The notes under the pieces are model-generated. The model saw only the letters and a list, made by a program, of their open reading frames with translations. It had not been told where the DNA came from and did not search any database. Shown in pieces: positions 1 to 8,327 of a stretch of DNA of 64,000 bases. This stretch comes from Pseudorhodoplanes sp049324435 (GTDB lineage: Bacteria; Pseudomonadota; Alphaproteobacteria; Rhizobiales; Xanthobacteraceae): the NCBI GenBank assembly GCA_049324435.1, contig JBMOOQ010000060.1, forward strand, positions 1-64,000. The letters are read 5' to 3'. Position 1 is the stretch's first letter. The number at the start of each line of letters is the position of its first letter. A program made the translations under genes and the position numbers.

Positions 1-149
1 ATTACCCGAATGCGAAGAGCCTCTCCATGCGCCATCCAAGCCAGCCTCCTCCCGGCCGCAAGGATGAATCATGCTTCGACTGATTTGGGAATCCCTGACG
101 ATTCAAATCGACCCCAACTCGCTCTAGACACATCGCAGTCAATGTCGAG

Positions 150-177
150 AAAAAAATGGGCGCCCGAAGCGGCGCCC
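150..177 (-). terminator. Rho-independent terminator of glnA
   Basis: Read on the minus strand, a 7-bp stem (GGGCGCC / GGCGCCC) with a six-base loop is followed by A and a run of T. It lies about 40 bases past the glnA stop and fits an intrinsic terminator for the leftward glnB-glnA unit. Nothing coding is seen between here and the left window edge. Confidence 0.8.
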
Positions 178-217
178 TTAAAGTTGCATCGTTCGCACGA
201 TGTTGGGAGGAACGCAC

Positions 218-1627
218 TCACGCAGAATAGTACATCTCGAATTCGACCGGATGCGGGGTGTGCTCGAAGCGGATCACCTCGGTCATTTTCAGCTCGATAT
301 AGCTGTCGATGAAGTCATCATCGAACACGCCGCCCGCCTTCAGGAAGGCGCGGTCCTTGTCGAGGTTTTCCAGCGCCTCGCGCAGGCTGCCGCACACCGT
401 CGGGATCTGCTTCAGTTCGGCCGGCGGCAGGTCGTACAGATCCTTGTCCATCGCCTGGCCGGGATCGATCTTGTTCTTGATGCCGTCAAGGCCGGCCATC
501 AGCAGCGCCGCAAAGCACAGATACGGATTGGCGAGCGGATCGGGGAAACGCACTTCGACGCGCTTTGCCTTTGGGTTGGTTGTATAGGGGATGCGGCAGG
601 ATGCCGAACGGTTGCGCGCGGAATAGGCGAGCAACACCGGCGCCTCATATCCCGGCACCAGACGCTTGTAGGAATTGGTGGTCGGGTTGGTGAAGGCGTT
701 GACGGCCTTGGCGTGCTTGATCACGCCGCCGATGTAATGAAGGCAGGTTTCAGACAGGTCGGAATACTTGTTGCCGGCAAAGACCGGCTTGCCGTCCTTC
801 CAGATCGACTGATGGCAGTGCATGCCTGAGCCGTTGTCGCCATAGACCGGCTTCGGCATGAAAGTGGCCGTCTTGCCGTAGATGTTGGCGACCTGGTGAA
901 TGCAGTACTTATAGATCTGCGTCTGGTCGGCCATGTAGGTGAGCGGCGAGAATTTCAGACCGAGCTCATGCTGCGCCGAAGCCACCTCGTGGTGGTGCTT
1001 TTCGATCTTTGCGCCCATCTTGGCCATTGCAGCCAGCATCTCGCCGCGCATGTCCTGCGCGGAATCCTGCGGCGGAACCGGGAAATAGCCCTTCTTGGTG
1101 CCGATACGGTGGCCGAGATTGCCGGATTCGTATTCGGTCGCGGAGTTGGTCGGCAGTTCGACGGAGTCGAGGCGGAAGCCGCAGTGATAGGGCTCGGCGG
1201 AATAGCGGACGTCGTCGAACACAAAGAATTCGGCTTCTGGCCCGAAATAGACGGTGTCGCCGACACCCATCGACTTGACCATCGCTTCGGCCTTCTTGGC
1301 GATGCCGCGCGGGTCGCGGTTGTAGGGTTCGCCGGTGGTCGGTTCGAGTACGTCGCAGACCAGGACGAGGGTGGTCTCGGCGAAGAACGGATCGATGCAG
1401 GCGGTGGCGGGATCGGGCATGAGATTCATGTCCGACTCGTTGATCGCCTTCCAGCCGGCGATCGAGGAACCGTCGAACATGACGCCTTCGGCAAAGGTGT
1501 CATCGTCGATCATGGTGACGTCGAACGTCACGTGCTGCCACTTGCCACGGGGGTCGGTGAACCGGAAATCGACGTATTTCACGTCGTTGTCCTTGATCAT
1601 CTTCATTACGTCTTTGGCGGTCGTCAT
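218..1627 (-). CDS. glnA: Glutamine synthetase type I
   Basis: Cytoplasmic enzyme making glutamine from glutamate, ammonia and ATP. The 469-residue length is typical of dodecameric GSI. Visible signatures include the N-terminal DGSSI segment, the GSGMHCHQS stretch of the active site, and Tyr398 in the LYDLPP motif, the tyrosine adenylylated by GlnE in proteobacteria. I chose the ATG giving MTTAKDVMKM, which matches the family start; an in-frame extension upstream would run into the glnB 3' end. It lies 46 bases behind glnB on the same strand, the usual alphaproteobacterial glnBA arrangement, so it is probably co-transcribed with it and also controlled by reversible adenylylation. Confidence 0.97.
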   Translation of the reverse strand: MTTAKDVMKMIKDNDVKYVDFRFTDPRGKWQHVTFDVTMIDDDTFAEGVMFDGSSIAGWKAINESDMNLMPDPATACIDPFFAETTLVLVCDVLEPTTGEPYNRDPRGIAKKAEAMVKSMGVGDTVYFGPEAEFFVFDDVRYSAEPYHCGFRLDSVELPTNSATEYESGNLGHRIGTKKGYFPVPPQDSAQDMRGEMLAAMAKMGAKIEKHHHEVASAQHELGLKFSPLTYMADQTQIYKYCIHQVANIYGKTATFMPKPVYGDNGSGMHCHQSIWKDGKPVFAGNKYSDLSETCLHYIGGVIKHAKAVNAFTNPTTNSYKRLVPGYEAPVLLAYSARNRSASCRIPYTTNPKAKRVEVRFPDPLANPYLCFAALLMAGLDGIKNKIDPGQAMDKDLYDLPPAELKQIPTVCGSLREALENLDKDRAFLKAGGVFDDDFIDSYIELKMTEVIRFEHTPHPVEFEMYYSA

Positions 1628-1673
1628 TTGAACGCGTTCCCTTGATTGTACGGGTCGTGAATCTTGCGCGATG

Positions 1674-2012
1674 TCAGATCGCATCCAATCCGGATTCCCC
1701 CGTTCTGATCCGGATCGCTTCTTCGATATTGGAAACAAAGATCTTGCCGTCGCCGATGCGGCCGGTCTGCGCCGCGCGGCGGATGGCGTCGATAGCCTTT
1801 TCGACCATCTCGTCGCCGAGCACGATTTCGATCTTCACCTTGGGGAGGAAGTCCACCACGTATTCCGCGCCACGGTAGAGTTCGGTGTGACCCTTCTGGC
1901 GGCCGAACCCCTTGGCTTCGGTAACGGTGATGCCCTGCAGTCCCACTTCCTGAAGCGCCTCCTTCACTTCGTCGAGCTTAAAGGGCTTAATGATCGCCTC
2001 GATCTTTTTCAT
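1674..2012 (-). CDS. glnB: Nitrogen regulatory protein P-II
   Basis: A 112-residue PII signal protein that senses 2-oxoglutarate and ATP/ADP and passes the nitrogen state to GlnE, NtrB and similar partners. The T-loop carries Tyr51 (in GAEY), the residue uridylylated by GlnD. The C-terminal signature TGRIGDGKIFV is intact. Linkage to glnA supports GlnB rather than GlnK, which normally sits with amtB. The sequence upstream holds a sigma-54-like promoter. No anomalies seen. Confidence 0.96.
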   Translation of the reverse strand: MKKIEAIIKPFKLDEVKEALQEVGLQGITVTEAKGFGRQKGHTELYRGAEYVVDFLPKVKIEIVLGDEMVEKAIDAIRRAAQTGRIGDGKIFVSNIEEAIRIRTGESGLDAI

Positions 2013-2102
2013 GCGAATCCTCTCCCGGTCCGCCGGCCAGAGTCTGACCGGCAGAGCCCGCCGTTCGATAGCAGGTCTTATGCCAATCGAGATACGGGCA
2101 AA

Positions 2103-2118
2103 TACAGGCGGCGTGCCA
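2103..2118 (-). promoter_or_regulatory. Sigma-54-like promoter of glnBA
   Basis: On the minus strand TGGCACG is followed by CCGC and CTGTA, placing GG and the downstream element 10 bases apart as in -24/-12 promoters. The usual GC of the -12 element reads GT here, so this is a near match. It is about 90 bases before the glnB start. Sigma-54 control of glnB is well known in rhizobia; its use here is inferred. Confidence 0.45.
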
Positions 2119-2272
2119 ATGCGTTATGCTTGTTCGCACAATCAAGAAGCTGATTGCAGCGGGATTGCTGCTCAAAGTTTAATCAAACTGATCAAATTGT
2201 GTGCTTACGAAACAGGCCGATGCATTGTCGTGAACGCTGGCGCTTTCTCAGCGTCGCCAACCCACAACTGAC

Positions 2273-3805
2273 ATGATCGAGCTTCTGACCAATCAACAGA
2301 TGCGCCGCGCCGATGCCTTGGCGATCGCGTTGGGGGTTCCATCACTGGAGCTCATGGAGAATGCCGGGCGTGCAGTCGCAGATGCCGTCAGTGCAACGTT
2401 TGGCTGCGCTCGAACTGTGGTTGTTGCGGCCGGGCCAGGCAACAACGGAGGCGACGGTTTCGTTGCGGCGCGCCTGCTCCGGTCCCGGGGCTGCCGAGTC
2501 CGGGTGGTGCTGCTCGGGGAGGTTGAGCGGTTGTCCGGTGACGCGGCGATCATGGCCGGCCGTTACGACGGACCTGTGGCGCGATGGCAGGAGGAGGAAT
2601 TCGATCCCGCATCGGTCATCGTTGATGCCGTCTTCGGGGCCGGACTCGCGCGGCCGGTCGACGGCGAGGCGGCAGCCCTGATCAGGGCGATCAATCGCTC
2701 GCGCGCCCACGTGGTTGCAGTCGACCTGCCGAGCGGCGTTCAGGGCGACAGTGGCGCCGTTCTGGGAGTTGCGGTTGAAGCCAACCGGACGGTGACATTT
2801 TTTCGCAGGAAGCCAGGCCACGTGCTCCTACCGGGTCGACTGCATTGCGGTCTTACCACAGTAGCCGATATCGGCATTCCGAACGATGTGCTGACAACGA
2901 TCAAGCCGCATCTGTCGGTCAACGGGCCGGCGCTCTGGCGGCATTGCTTTCCGGTGCCGCAGCCGGCGGGCCACAAATACAGTCGCGGACATACCGTCGT
3001 TCTGTCGGGGGCCATGCCGAGCACCGGTGCGGCGCGGCTCGCGGCGCGCGCAGCGTTGCGTGCGGGATCGGGGCTGGTCACGATCGCAAGTCCCGCGGAT
3101 GCAGTGGCGGTGAACGCTGCCGCCTCGCTCGCCGTTATGGTCCGGGAGGCGGAAGGCGCGGAGGGGCTGGCGCGTCTGCTGGAGGATCCGCGCCTCAATG
3201 CCGTGGTGATCGGCCCCGGGGGTGGTGTCGGTCCGGACATGCGTGCGAAGGTGAGGGCGGCTGCGACGGGTGAACGCGCGCTTGTATTGGACGCCGATGC
3301 GCTGACGAGCTTTGGGGAAAACCCAAAAGAGCTCTTTACAATCCTCACGAATCACAGCCTATCCACAGCAATCCTCAGCCCTCATGCGGGCGAATTTTCT
3401 AGACTGTTCAATAATATATCTGGAATTCCTTCAGTTAAACAAAAGCTTGAGGCGGCGCTTGCTGCTTCACATGAAACAGGCGCCGTCATCGTTCTCAAGG
3501 GTGCCGATACTGTGATTGGCGCTCCCGATGGCCGGGCGGCGGTCAACGAAAACGCACCGCCCTACCTCGCCACGGCGGGTGCGGGAGACGTCCTGGCCGG
3601 GATCATTGGCGGGCTTCGGGCGCAGCGGATGCCGGCCTTCGAGGCGGCCGCAGCAGCCGTCTGGCTCCACGGTGAGGCCGCGCGGGAGGTGGGTCCGGGC
3701 TTGATCGCCGAAGACCTGACGGAGGCGCTGCCAAAGGTCTACCGTCGGCTGTTTGCCGCCATCGAGCATGCAAGGGACCCCGCCGGTCCACCGCCGGGTT
3801 GTTGA
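2273..3805 (+). CDS. nnr: Bifunctional NAD(P)HX epimerase/dehydratase
   Basis: Metabolite-repair enzyme that epimerises and dehydrates damaged hydrated NAD(P)H. The N-terminal YjeF_N epimerase domain (about 1-215) shows GPGNNGGDGF near residue 55 and DAVFGAGL near 120. The C-terminal ADP-dependent (S)-NAD(P)HX dehydratase domain (about 225-500) shows GHTVVLSG, LDADAL, LSPHAGEF, and AGAGDVLAG with the catalytic-type Asp439. The 510 residues match the fused bacterial form. It is divergent from glnB across 260 bases. A short stretch around 3320-3480 is more AT-rich than the rest, but the reading frame is intact. Confidence 0.95.
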   Translation: MIELLTNQQMRRADALAIALGVPSLELMENAGRAVADAVSATFGCARTVVVAAGPGNNGGDGFVAARLLRSRGCRVRVVLLGEVERLSGDAAIMAGRYDGPVARWQEEEFDPASVIVDAVFGAGLARPVDGEAAALIRAINRSRAHVVAVDLPSGVQGDSGAVLGVAVEANRTVTFFRRKPGHVLLPGRLHCGLTTVADIGIPNDVLTTIKPHLSVNGPALWRHCFPVPQPAGHKYSRGHTVVLSGAMPSTGAARLAARAALRAGSGLVTIASPADAVAVNAAASLAVMVREAEGAEGLARLLEDPRLNAVVIGPGGGVGPDMRAKVRAAATGERALVLDADALTSFGENPKELFTILTNHSLSTAILSPHAGEFSRLFNNISGIPSVKQKLEAALAASHETGAVIVLKGADTVIGAPDGRAAVNENAPPYLATAGAGDVLAGIIGGLRAQRMPAFEAAAAAVWLHGEAAREVGPGLIAEDLTEALPKVYRRLFAAIEHARDPAGPPPGC

Positions 3806-3927
3806 CGCTGTCCGATTGCTCGGAGTGGCGTTGCGTTCCGGTCAGGGGCGATTTTTTTCGTGCGCTTCGCGGGCACCGTGATATAAGCCGCGCCGCTCGG
3901 CTCGAACATGCCGCGCGATAGTCAAGC

Positions 3928-4012
<85 letters not shown>

Positions 4013-4040
4013 CCTGCGAGACCGGCAGAATTCATTCGAG

Positions 4041-4082
4041 CGTGATCCCGGAAAGTGGGAACGGTTTTCGGGGCCGATCACG
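4041..4082 (+). repeat. Dispersed palindromic repeat, copy 1
   Basis: A hairpin-forming unit: outer arms CGTGATC / GATCACG enclose CCGGAAA ... GGTTTTCGG. A second, closely similar unit lies between nuoK and nuoL at 48890-48932. The form (GATC-tipped palindrome around a GAAAAGTGGG-N-CGGTTTTCGG core) is a small intergenic repeat seen widely in rhizobial genomes. Here it sits between tRNA-Leu and tig. Confidence 0.8.
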
Positions 4083-4174
4083 TTCAAAACCTTAACCCGG
4101 CGTGTGGCGTTCCAGGCCGCCGCCCGAATGTTAACGACAGCCGTGCGCGCGGCGACGAGGAGCGTAGTCTTGTC

Positions 4175-5533
4175 ATGCAAGTGACCGAAACCCTGACCGA
4201 CGGATTGCGGCGCGAATTCCGTGTTGTGATTTCCGCGAGCGAACTCGACTCCAAGGTCAGCGAGCGCCTCGAAGAGCTGAAAGGCCGCGTGCGGGTCAAT
4301 GGTTTCCGGCCGGGCAAGGTGCCGGCGGCGCATCTGCGCAAGATGTACGGCCGCTCCGCGATGGCAGAGGCCATCGAGACCGCGATGCGCGATGTCAACG
4401 CCAAGATCGTCGCCGATAACAATTTCCGCCTCGCCATGCAGCCGAAGGTCACACTGCCGGAGGACGAGAAGGCGGTCGAGGCCGTGATCGAGGGCAAGTC
4501 CGATCTCAATTACACGGTCGCGATGGAAATCTTGGCGCCAATCGACGTGGTCGATTTCAAGACGGTGGAGCTCACGCGCCTGACCACGGAGGCGACCGAC
4601 CAGGAAGTCGAAGAGGGGCTGAAGCGGATCGCCGACCAGAACCGTCCATTTGCAGCGAAGGCCGAGGGCGCCAAGGCCGAGAAAGATGATCGCGTCACGA
4701 TCTCCTTCGTGGGCACCATCGATGGCGTGCCTTTTGAGGGTGGTTCGGCGGACGATGTCGCTGTGCTGATCGGCAGCGGCACCTTCATCCCGGGTTTCGA
4801 GGATCAGTTGATCGGAATCGGGGCGGGCGAAAAGCGAACCATCAATGTAACGTTCCCGGAAAACTATCCGGCTCCGCAACTCGCCGGCAAAGCCGCGGCT
4901 TTTGACGTCACCGCAAAATCGATCGAGGCGCCCGGCGAGGTCAAGATCGACGACGAGTTCGCCAAGTCGCTGGGGATGGAATCTCTCGACAAGCTCAAGG
5001 ACGCGGTTCGCGATCGTATCCAGCGCGAGCACGACTCGGTTTCGAAGCAACGGCTCAAGCGCGCGTTGTTCGACGCCCTCGATGAGCGGCATAAATTCCC
5101 ATTGCCGCCGGCGCTGGTCGAGCAGGAATACGAAAATCTCTGGAATACCGTGACGTCGGAAATGAGAGATTCCGGCCGCACCTTCGAAGACGAGAATACA
5201 ACCGAAGAGAAGGAGCGCGAGGAATATCGCAAGATCGCCGACCGGCGCGTTCGCCTTGGTCTGCTGCTCGACGAGATCGCTCGCAAGAACGAAATCACGG
5301 TGACCGAGGACGAGGTGCGTCGCGCGATCATGGAGCACGTCCGCCAATATCCCGGACGGGAGAAGGAGCTGATCGAGATGTTCCGCACCAATCCGGAGGC
5401 GATTGCGAGCATTCGCGCGCCGCTGATCGAGAACAAGGTGACGGACTTTATCCTGGCGCTTGCGAAAGTCACCGACAAGAAGGTGGCGCGCGAGGAACTG
5501 TACAAGGCCGACGAAGACGAAAAGACGGGCTAG
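4175..5533 (+). CDS. tig: Trigger factor chaperone
   Basis: Ribosome-bound peptidyl-prolyl isomerase and chaperone that meets nascent chains at the exit tunnel. The 452 residues comprise the N-terminal ribosome-binding domain with the signature GFRPGKVP at 43-50, a central FKBP-type domain (about 165-245, with VTISFVGTIDG and IGSGTFIPGFEDQL), and a helical charged C-terminal domain. I chose the ATG giving MQVTETLTDG because AGGAG precedes it and the family begins this way. It heads the tig-clpP-clpX-lon block. Confidence 0.96.
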   Translation: MQVTETLTDGLRREFRVVISASELDSKVSERLEELKGRVRVNGFRPGKVPAAHLRKMYGRSAMAEAIETAMRDVNAKIVADNNFRLAMQPKVTLPEDEKAVEAVIEGKSDLNYTVAMEILAPIDVVDFKTVELTRLTTEATDQEVEEGLKRIADQNRPFAAKAEGAKAEKDDRVTISFVGTIDGVPFEGGSADDVAVLIGSGTFIPGFEDQLIGIGAGEKRTINVTFPENYPAPQLAGKAAAFDVTAKSIEAPGEVKIDDEFAKSLGMESLDKLKDAVRDRIQREHDSVSKQRLKRALFDALDERHKFPLPPALVEQEYENLWNTVTSEMRDSGRTFEDENTTEEKEREEYRKIADRRVRLGLLLDEIARKNEITVTEDEVRRAIMEHVRQYPGREKELIEMFRTNPEAIASIRAPLIENKVTDFILALAKVTDKKVAREELYKADEDEKTG

Positions 5534-5635
5534 CGAAAACCGCCGGGCGGTTTACCTAAGCGAAACTCCGCGGCCTCAGCATGCGGCCCGCCGTGTTAAA
5601 GCATGCGCCGCGATTCGCCGGCGCAGGAGAGTGCG

Positions 5636-6274
5636 ATGAGAGATCCGATCGATACCTACATGAATTATCTCGTTCCGATGGTGGTCGAGCAGACCAACCG
5701 CGGCGAGCGCGCCTATGACATCTATTCGCGCCTTCTGAAGGAACGGATCATCTTCATCACCGGACCGGTCGAGGATGGCATGGCGACGATTGTGGTCGCA
5801 CAGCTTCTGTTCCTCGAAGCTGAAAATCCGAAAAAGGAAATCTCGATGTACATCAATTCGCCGGGTGGCGTGGTGACGTCGGGAATGGCGATCTACGATA
5901 CGATGCAGTTCATTCGTCCTGCCGTCTCGACCTTGTGCATCGGGCAGGCGGCATCGATGGGATCACTTCTGCTCGCCGCCGGCGAAAAGGATCTGCGGTT
6001 CGCACTGCCGAATGCGCGCATCATGGTGCATCAGCCATCGGGCGGCTTTCAGGGGCAGGCAACAGACATCATGCTGCACGCTCAGGAGATCCTGAATCTC
6101 AAGAAGCGGCTGAACGAAATCTACATGAAGCATACCGGGCAGCCGCTGAAGAAAATCGAGGACGCTCTCGAGCGCGATTACTTTATGACCGCCGATGGCG
6201 CGAAGGAATTCGGTCTGGTCGACAAGGTCATCGACAAGCGTGTGGAAGACCCGGCGGTGGCGCCCAAGAGCTGA
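5636..6274 (+). CDS. clpP: ATP-dependent Clp protease, proteolytic subunit
   Basis: Serine peptidase forming the double-ring barrel that degrades proteins fed by ClpX or ClpA. At 212 residues it has the normal length. The catalytic triad is visible as Ser107 (GQAASMGS), His132 (MVHQPSGG) and Asp181 (ERDYFM). The ATG with AGGAG just before it gives MRDPIDTYMNYLVPMVVEQ, the usual alphaproteobacterial start. It lies 102 bases after tig and upstream of clpX. Confidence 0.97.
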   Translation: MRDPIDTYMNYLVPMVVEQTNRGERAYDIYSRLLKERIIFITGPVEDGMATIVVAQLLFLEAENPKKEISMYINSPGGVVTSGMAIYDTMQFIRPAVSTLCIGQAASMGSLLLAAGEKDLRFALPNARIMVHQPSGGFQGQATDIMLHAQEILNLKKRLNEIYMKHTGQPLKKIEDALERDYFMTADGAKEFGLVDKVIDKRVEDPAVAPKS

Positions 6275-6692
6275 CACGCGCGAACGAGAGGAGCCGGGAC
6301 CACCTCTCCGGTCGACCGCTGCCACCGTGCCTCGTCGCACAATGGCGATCGGCCGGTTCTCGGGGACGACGATTGGCGAAAATTTGAGATCGTAATCCTA
6401 GCATGGCCAAGTCTGTGTGACAGGAATGCGGTTTCAACAGGCCAATTGGGGCGCCGTGGATGTGCGGAGCTCACGAATCGTGCGCATATGGCGCAGGACT
6501 CATCCGACAAGGGCCGGGTATCGTTAATGGATTCTTGATTATCGTGCCTTTAGCATGCTTCGCTAGAGTGTCACGCGGGGTGTGAGGGGGAGGAGTTTCG
6601 GGCAGACTGTGCCCAGGGTGCCACGCTTTGGCCGCCCGTCAGGTGTTAGGACTGTGAGCGCCGGTCGCTCACGCGAGGATACGGAGACTGGA
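6275..6692 (+). other. clpP-clpX intergenic region
   Basis: This 418-base stretch has no convincing gene. A weak hairpin (GAGAGG / CCTCTC, 6286-6308, no T run) follows clpP. The part around 6525-6575 is AT-richer and probably carries the clpX promoter, but I could not pick one confident -35/-10 pair. The size of the gap suggests clpX can be transcribed separately from clpP. Confidence 0.5.
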
Positions 6693-7967
6693 ATGACGAA
6701 GGTCGGCGGCAGCGATTCCAAGAACACGCTCTACTGTTCGTTCTGTGGAAAAAGCCAGCACGAAGTGCGCAAGCTGATTGCCGGTCCCACGGTCTTTATT
6801 TGCGACGAATGCGTCGAGCTGTGCATGGACATCATCCGCGAGGAGAACAAGTCCTCGCTGGTGAAGTCGCGCGACGGCATCCCGACGCCGAAGGAAATCC
6901 GTAAGGTCCTCGACGATTACGTGATCGGTCAGGACCATGCCAAGAAGGTGCTCTCGGTCGCAGTCCACAATCACTACAAGCGGCTCAATCACCAGACCAA
7001 GCACAACGACGTCGAACTCGCAAAGTCGAATATCCTGCTGATCGGACCGACCGGGTCGGGCAAGACGCTGCTGGCGCAGACGCTGGCGCGCATCCTCGAC
7101 GTGCCGTTCACGATGGCGGATGCAACGACGCTGACCGAAGCCGGCTATGTCGGCGAGGACGTCGAGAACATCATTCTCAAGCTTTTGCAGGCGGCCGATT
7201 ACAACGTCGAGCGCGCGCAGCGCGGCATCGTCTATATCGACGAAATCGACAAGATATCGCGCAAGTCCGACAACCCCTCGATCACGCGCGACGTGTCGGG
7301 CGAGGGCGTGCAGCAGGCATTGCTCAAGATCATGGAAGGCACCGTTGCCTCGGTGCCGCCGCAGGGCGGACGCAAGCATCCGCAACAGGAGTTCCTCCAG
7401 GTCGATACCACCAACATTCTGTTCGTGTGCGGCGGCGCGTTCGCCGGGCTCGACAAGATCATCTCCTCGCGCGGCCGTTCGACTTCGATCGGGTTCGGCG
7501 CCACGGTGCGCGCGCCGGAGGACCGCAAGGCCGGTGAGATTTTCCGCGAGGTCGAGCCGGAGGATCTGCTGAAGTACGGCCTTATCCCAGAATTTGTCGG
7601 CCGCCTCCCCGTGGTGGCAACGCTCGAGGACCTCGACGAAGCCTCGCTGAAGAAGATTCTGGTAGAGCCCAAGAACGCTCTGGTGAAGCAGTATCAGCGG
7701 CTGTTCGAGATGGAAAATATCGACCTGACCCTTGCCGAAGAGGCGCTCGGCGCGATCGCCCGCAAGGCGATCGAGCGCAAGACCGGCGCCCGCGGTCTGC
7801 GGTCGATCATGGAGAGCATTCTGCTCGACACCATGTTCGACCTGCCGAGCCTGGAGGGGGTGGAGGAGGTCGTGATCTCCCGCGAGGTGGTCGAGGGGAC
7901 TGCGCGCCCGCTTTACATCTACGCTGACCGCTCCGACCGGGCCGCGGAAAGCTCGGCCTCGGCCTGA
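6693..7967 (+). CDS. clpX: Clp protease ATP-binding subunit ClpX
   Basis: AAA+ unfoldase that recognises tagged substrates and threads them into ClpP; in alphaproteobacteria it also drives cell-cycle proteolysis. The 424 residues include the N-terminal zinc-binding domain (Cys15, Cys18, Cys37, Cys40), Walker A GPTGSGKT near 118-125, Walker B VYIDEIDK, the RKSDNPSITRDVSGEGVQQ pore/second-region segment, and the ClpP-docking C-terminal lid. The start follows GGAG and gives MTKVGGSDSK; the in-frame upstream extension has no similarity to ClpX. Confidence 0.97.
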   Translation: MTKVGGSDSKNTLYCSFCGKSQHEVRKLIAGPTVFICDECVELCMDIIREENKSSLVKSRDGIPTPKEIRKVLDDYVIGQDHAKKVLSVAVHNHYKRLNHQTKHNDVELAKSNILLIGPTGSGKTLLAQTLARILDVPFTMADATTLTEAGYVGEDVENIILKLLQAADYNVERAQRGIVYIDEIDKISRKSDNPSITRDVSGEGVQQALLKIMEGTVASVPPQGGRKHPQQEFLQVDTTNILFVCGGAFAGLDKIISSRGRSTSIGFGATVRAPEDRKAGEIFREVEPEDLLKYGLIPEFVGRLPVVATLEDLDEASLKKILVEPKNALVKQYQRLFEMENIDLTLAEEALGAIARKAIERKTGARGLRSIMESILLDTMFDLPSLEGVEEVVISREVVEGTARPLYIYADRSDRAAESSASA

Positions 7968-8118
7968 TCCGGGTGTGGGCGGCGGCTGGGCGCCTGCGAC
8001 ATGGCCCCCAGAATCGCCTAGGGTCGCCGGCAGGCGTCGGAATGGCGTTTCGCACCCCCGCGGGAGCCGAACCTCGGACGACGTCAGTCATTTCAAGGGG
8101 ATCGGCCGCGCCGTTCCC

Positions 8119-8149
8119 TTGACACCCCCCTTGGGCGACGCCACCTAAT
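8119..8149 (+). promoter_or_regulatory. Candidate lon promoter
   Basis: In the 360-base gap between clpX and lon, CTTGACA (-35 core at 8119-8124) is followed after 19 bases by CCTAAT (8144-8149). The CTTGA start and C-rich spacer resemble alphaproteobacterial heat-shock (RpoH) promoters, and lon is a classic heat-shock gene, but spacing and -10 fit only loosely. The rest of the gap shows no gene. Confidence 0.35.
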
Positions 8150-8327
8150 GCAGGCGAACGGAAAGCGTACGAAGATTTCACTTCCACTCCGGGCGGGGTT
8201 CGTACCCACCCTCGTGTATGGCCAATTGCCTGACTGGCCATGCTACCCTCCCGGCTCCCTCGGCACTCTGGACGGCTGCGCATAATGCGGGCCCTTTGGA
8301 GGGGCACAAGAATAAGGAATGACGGCC

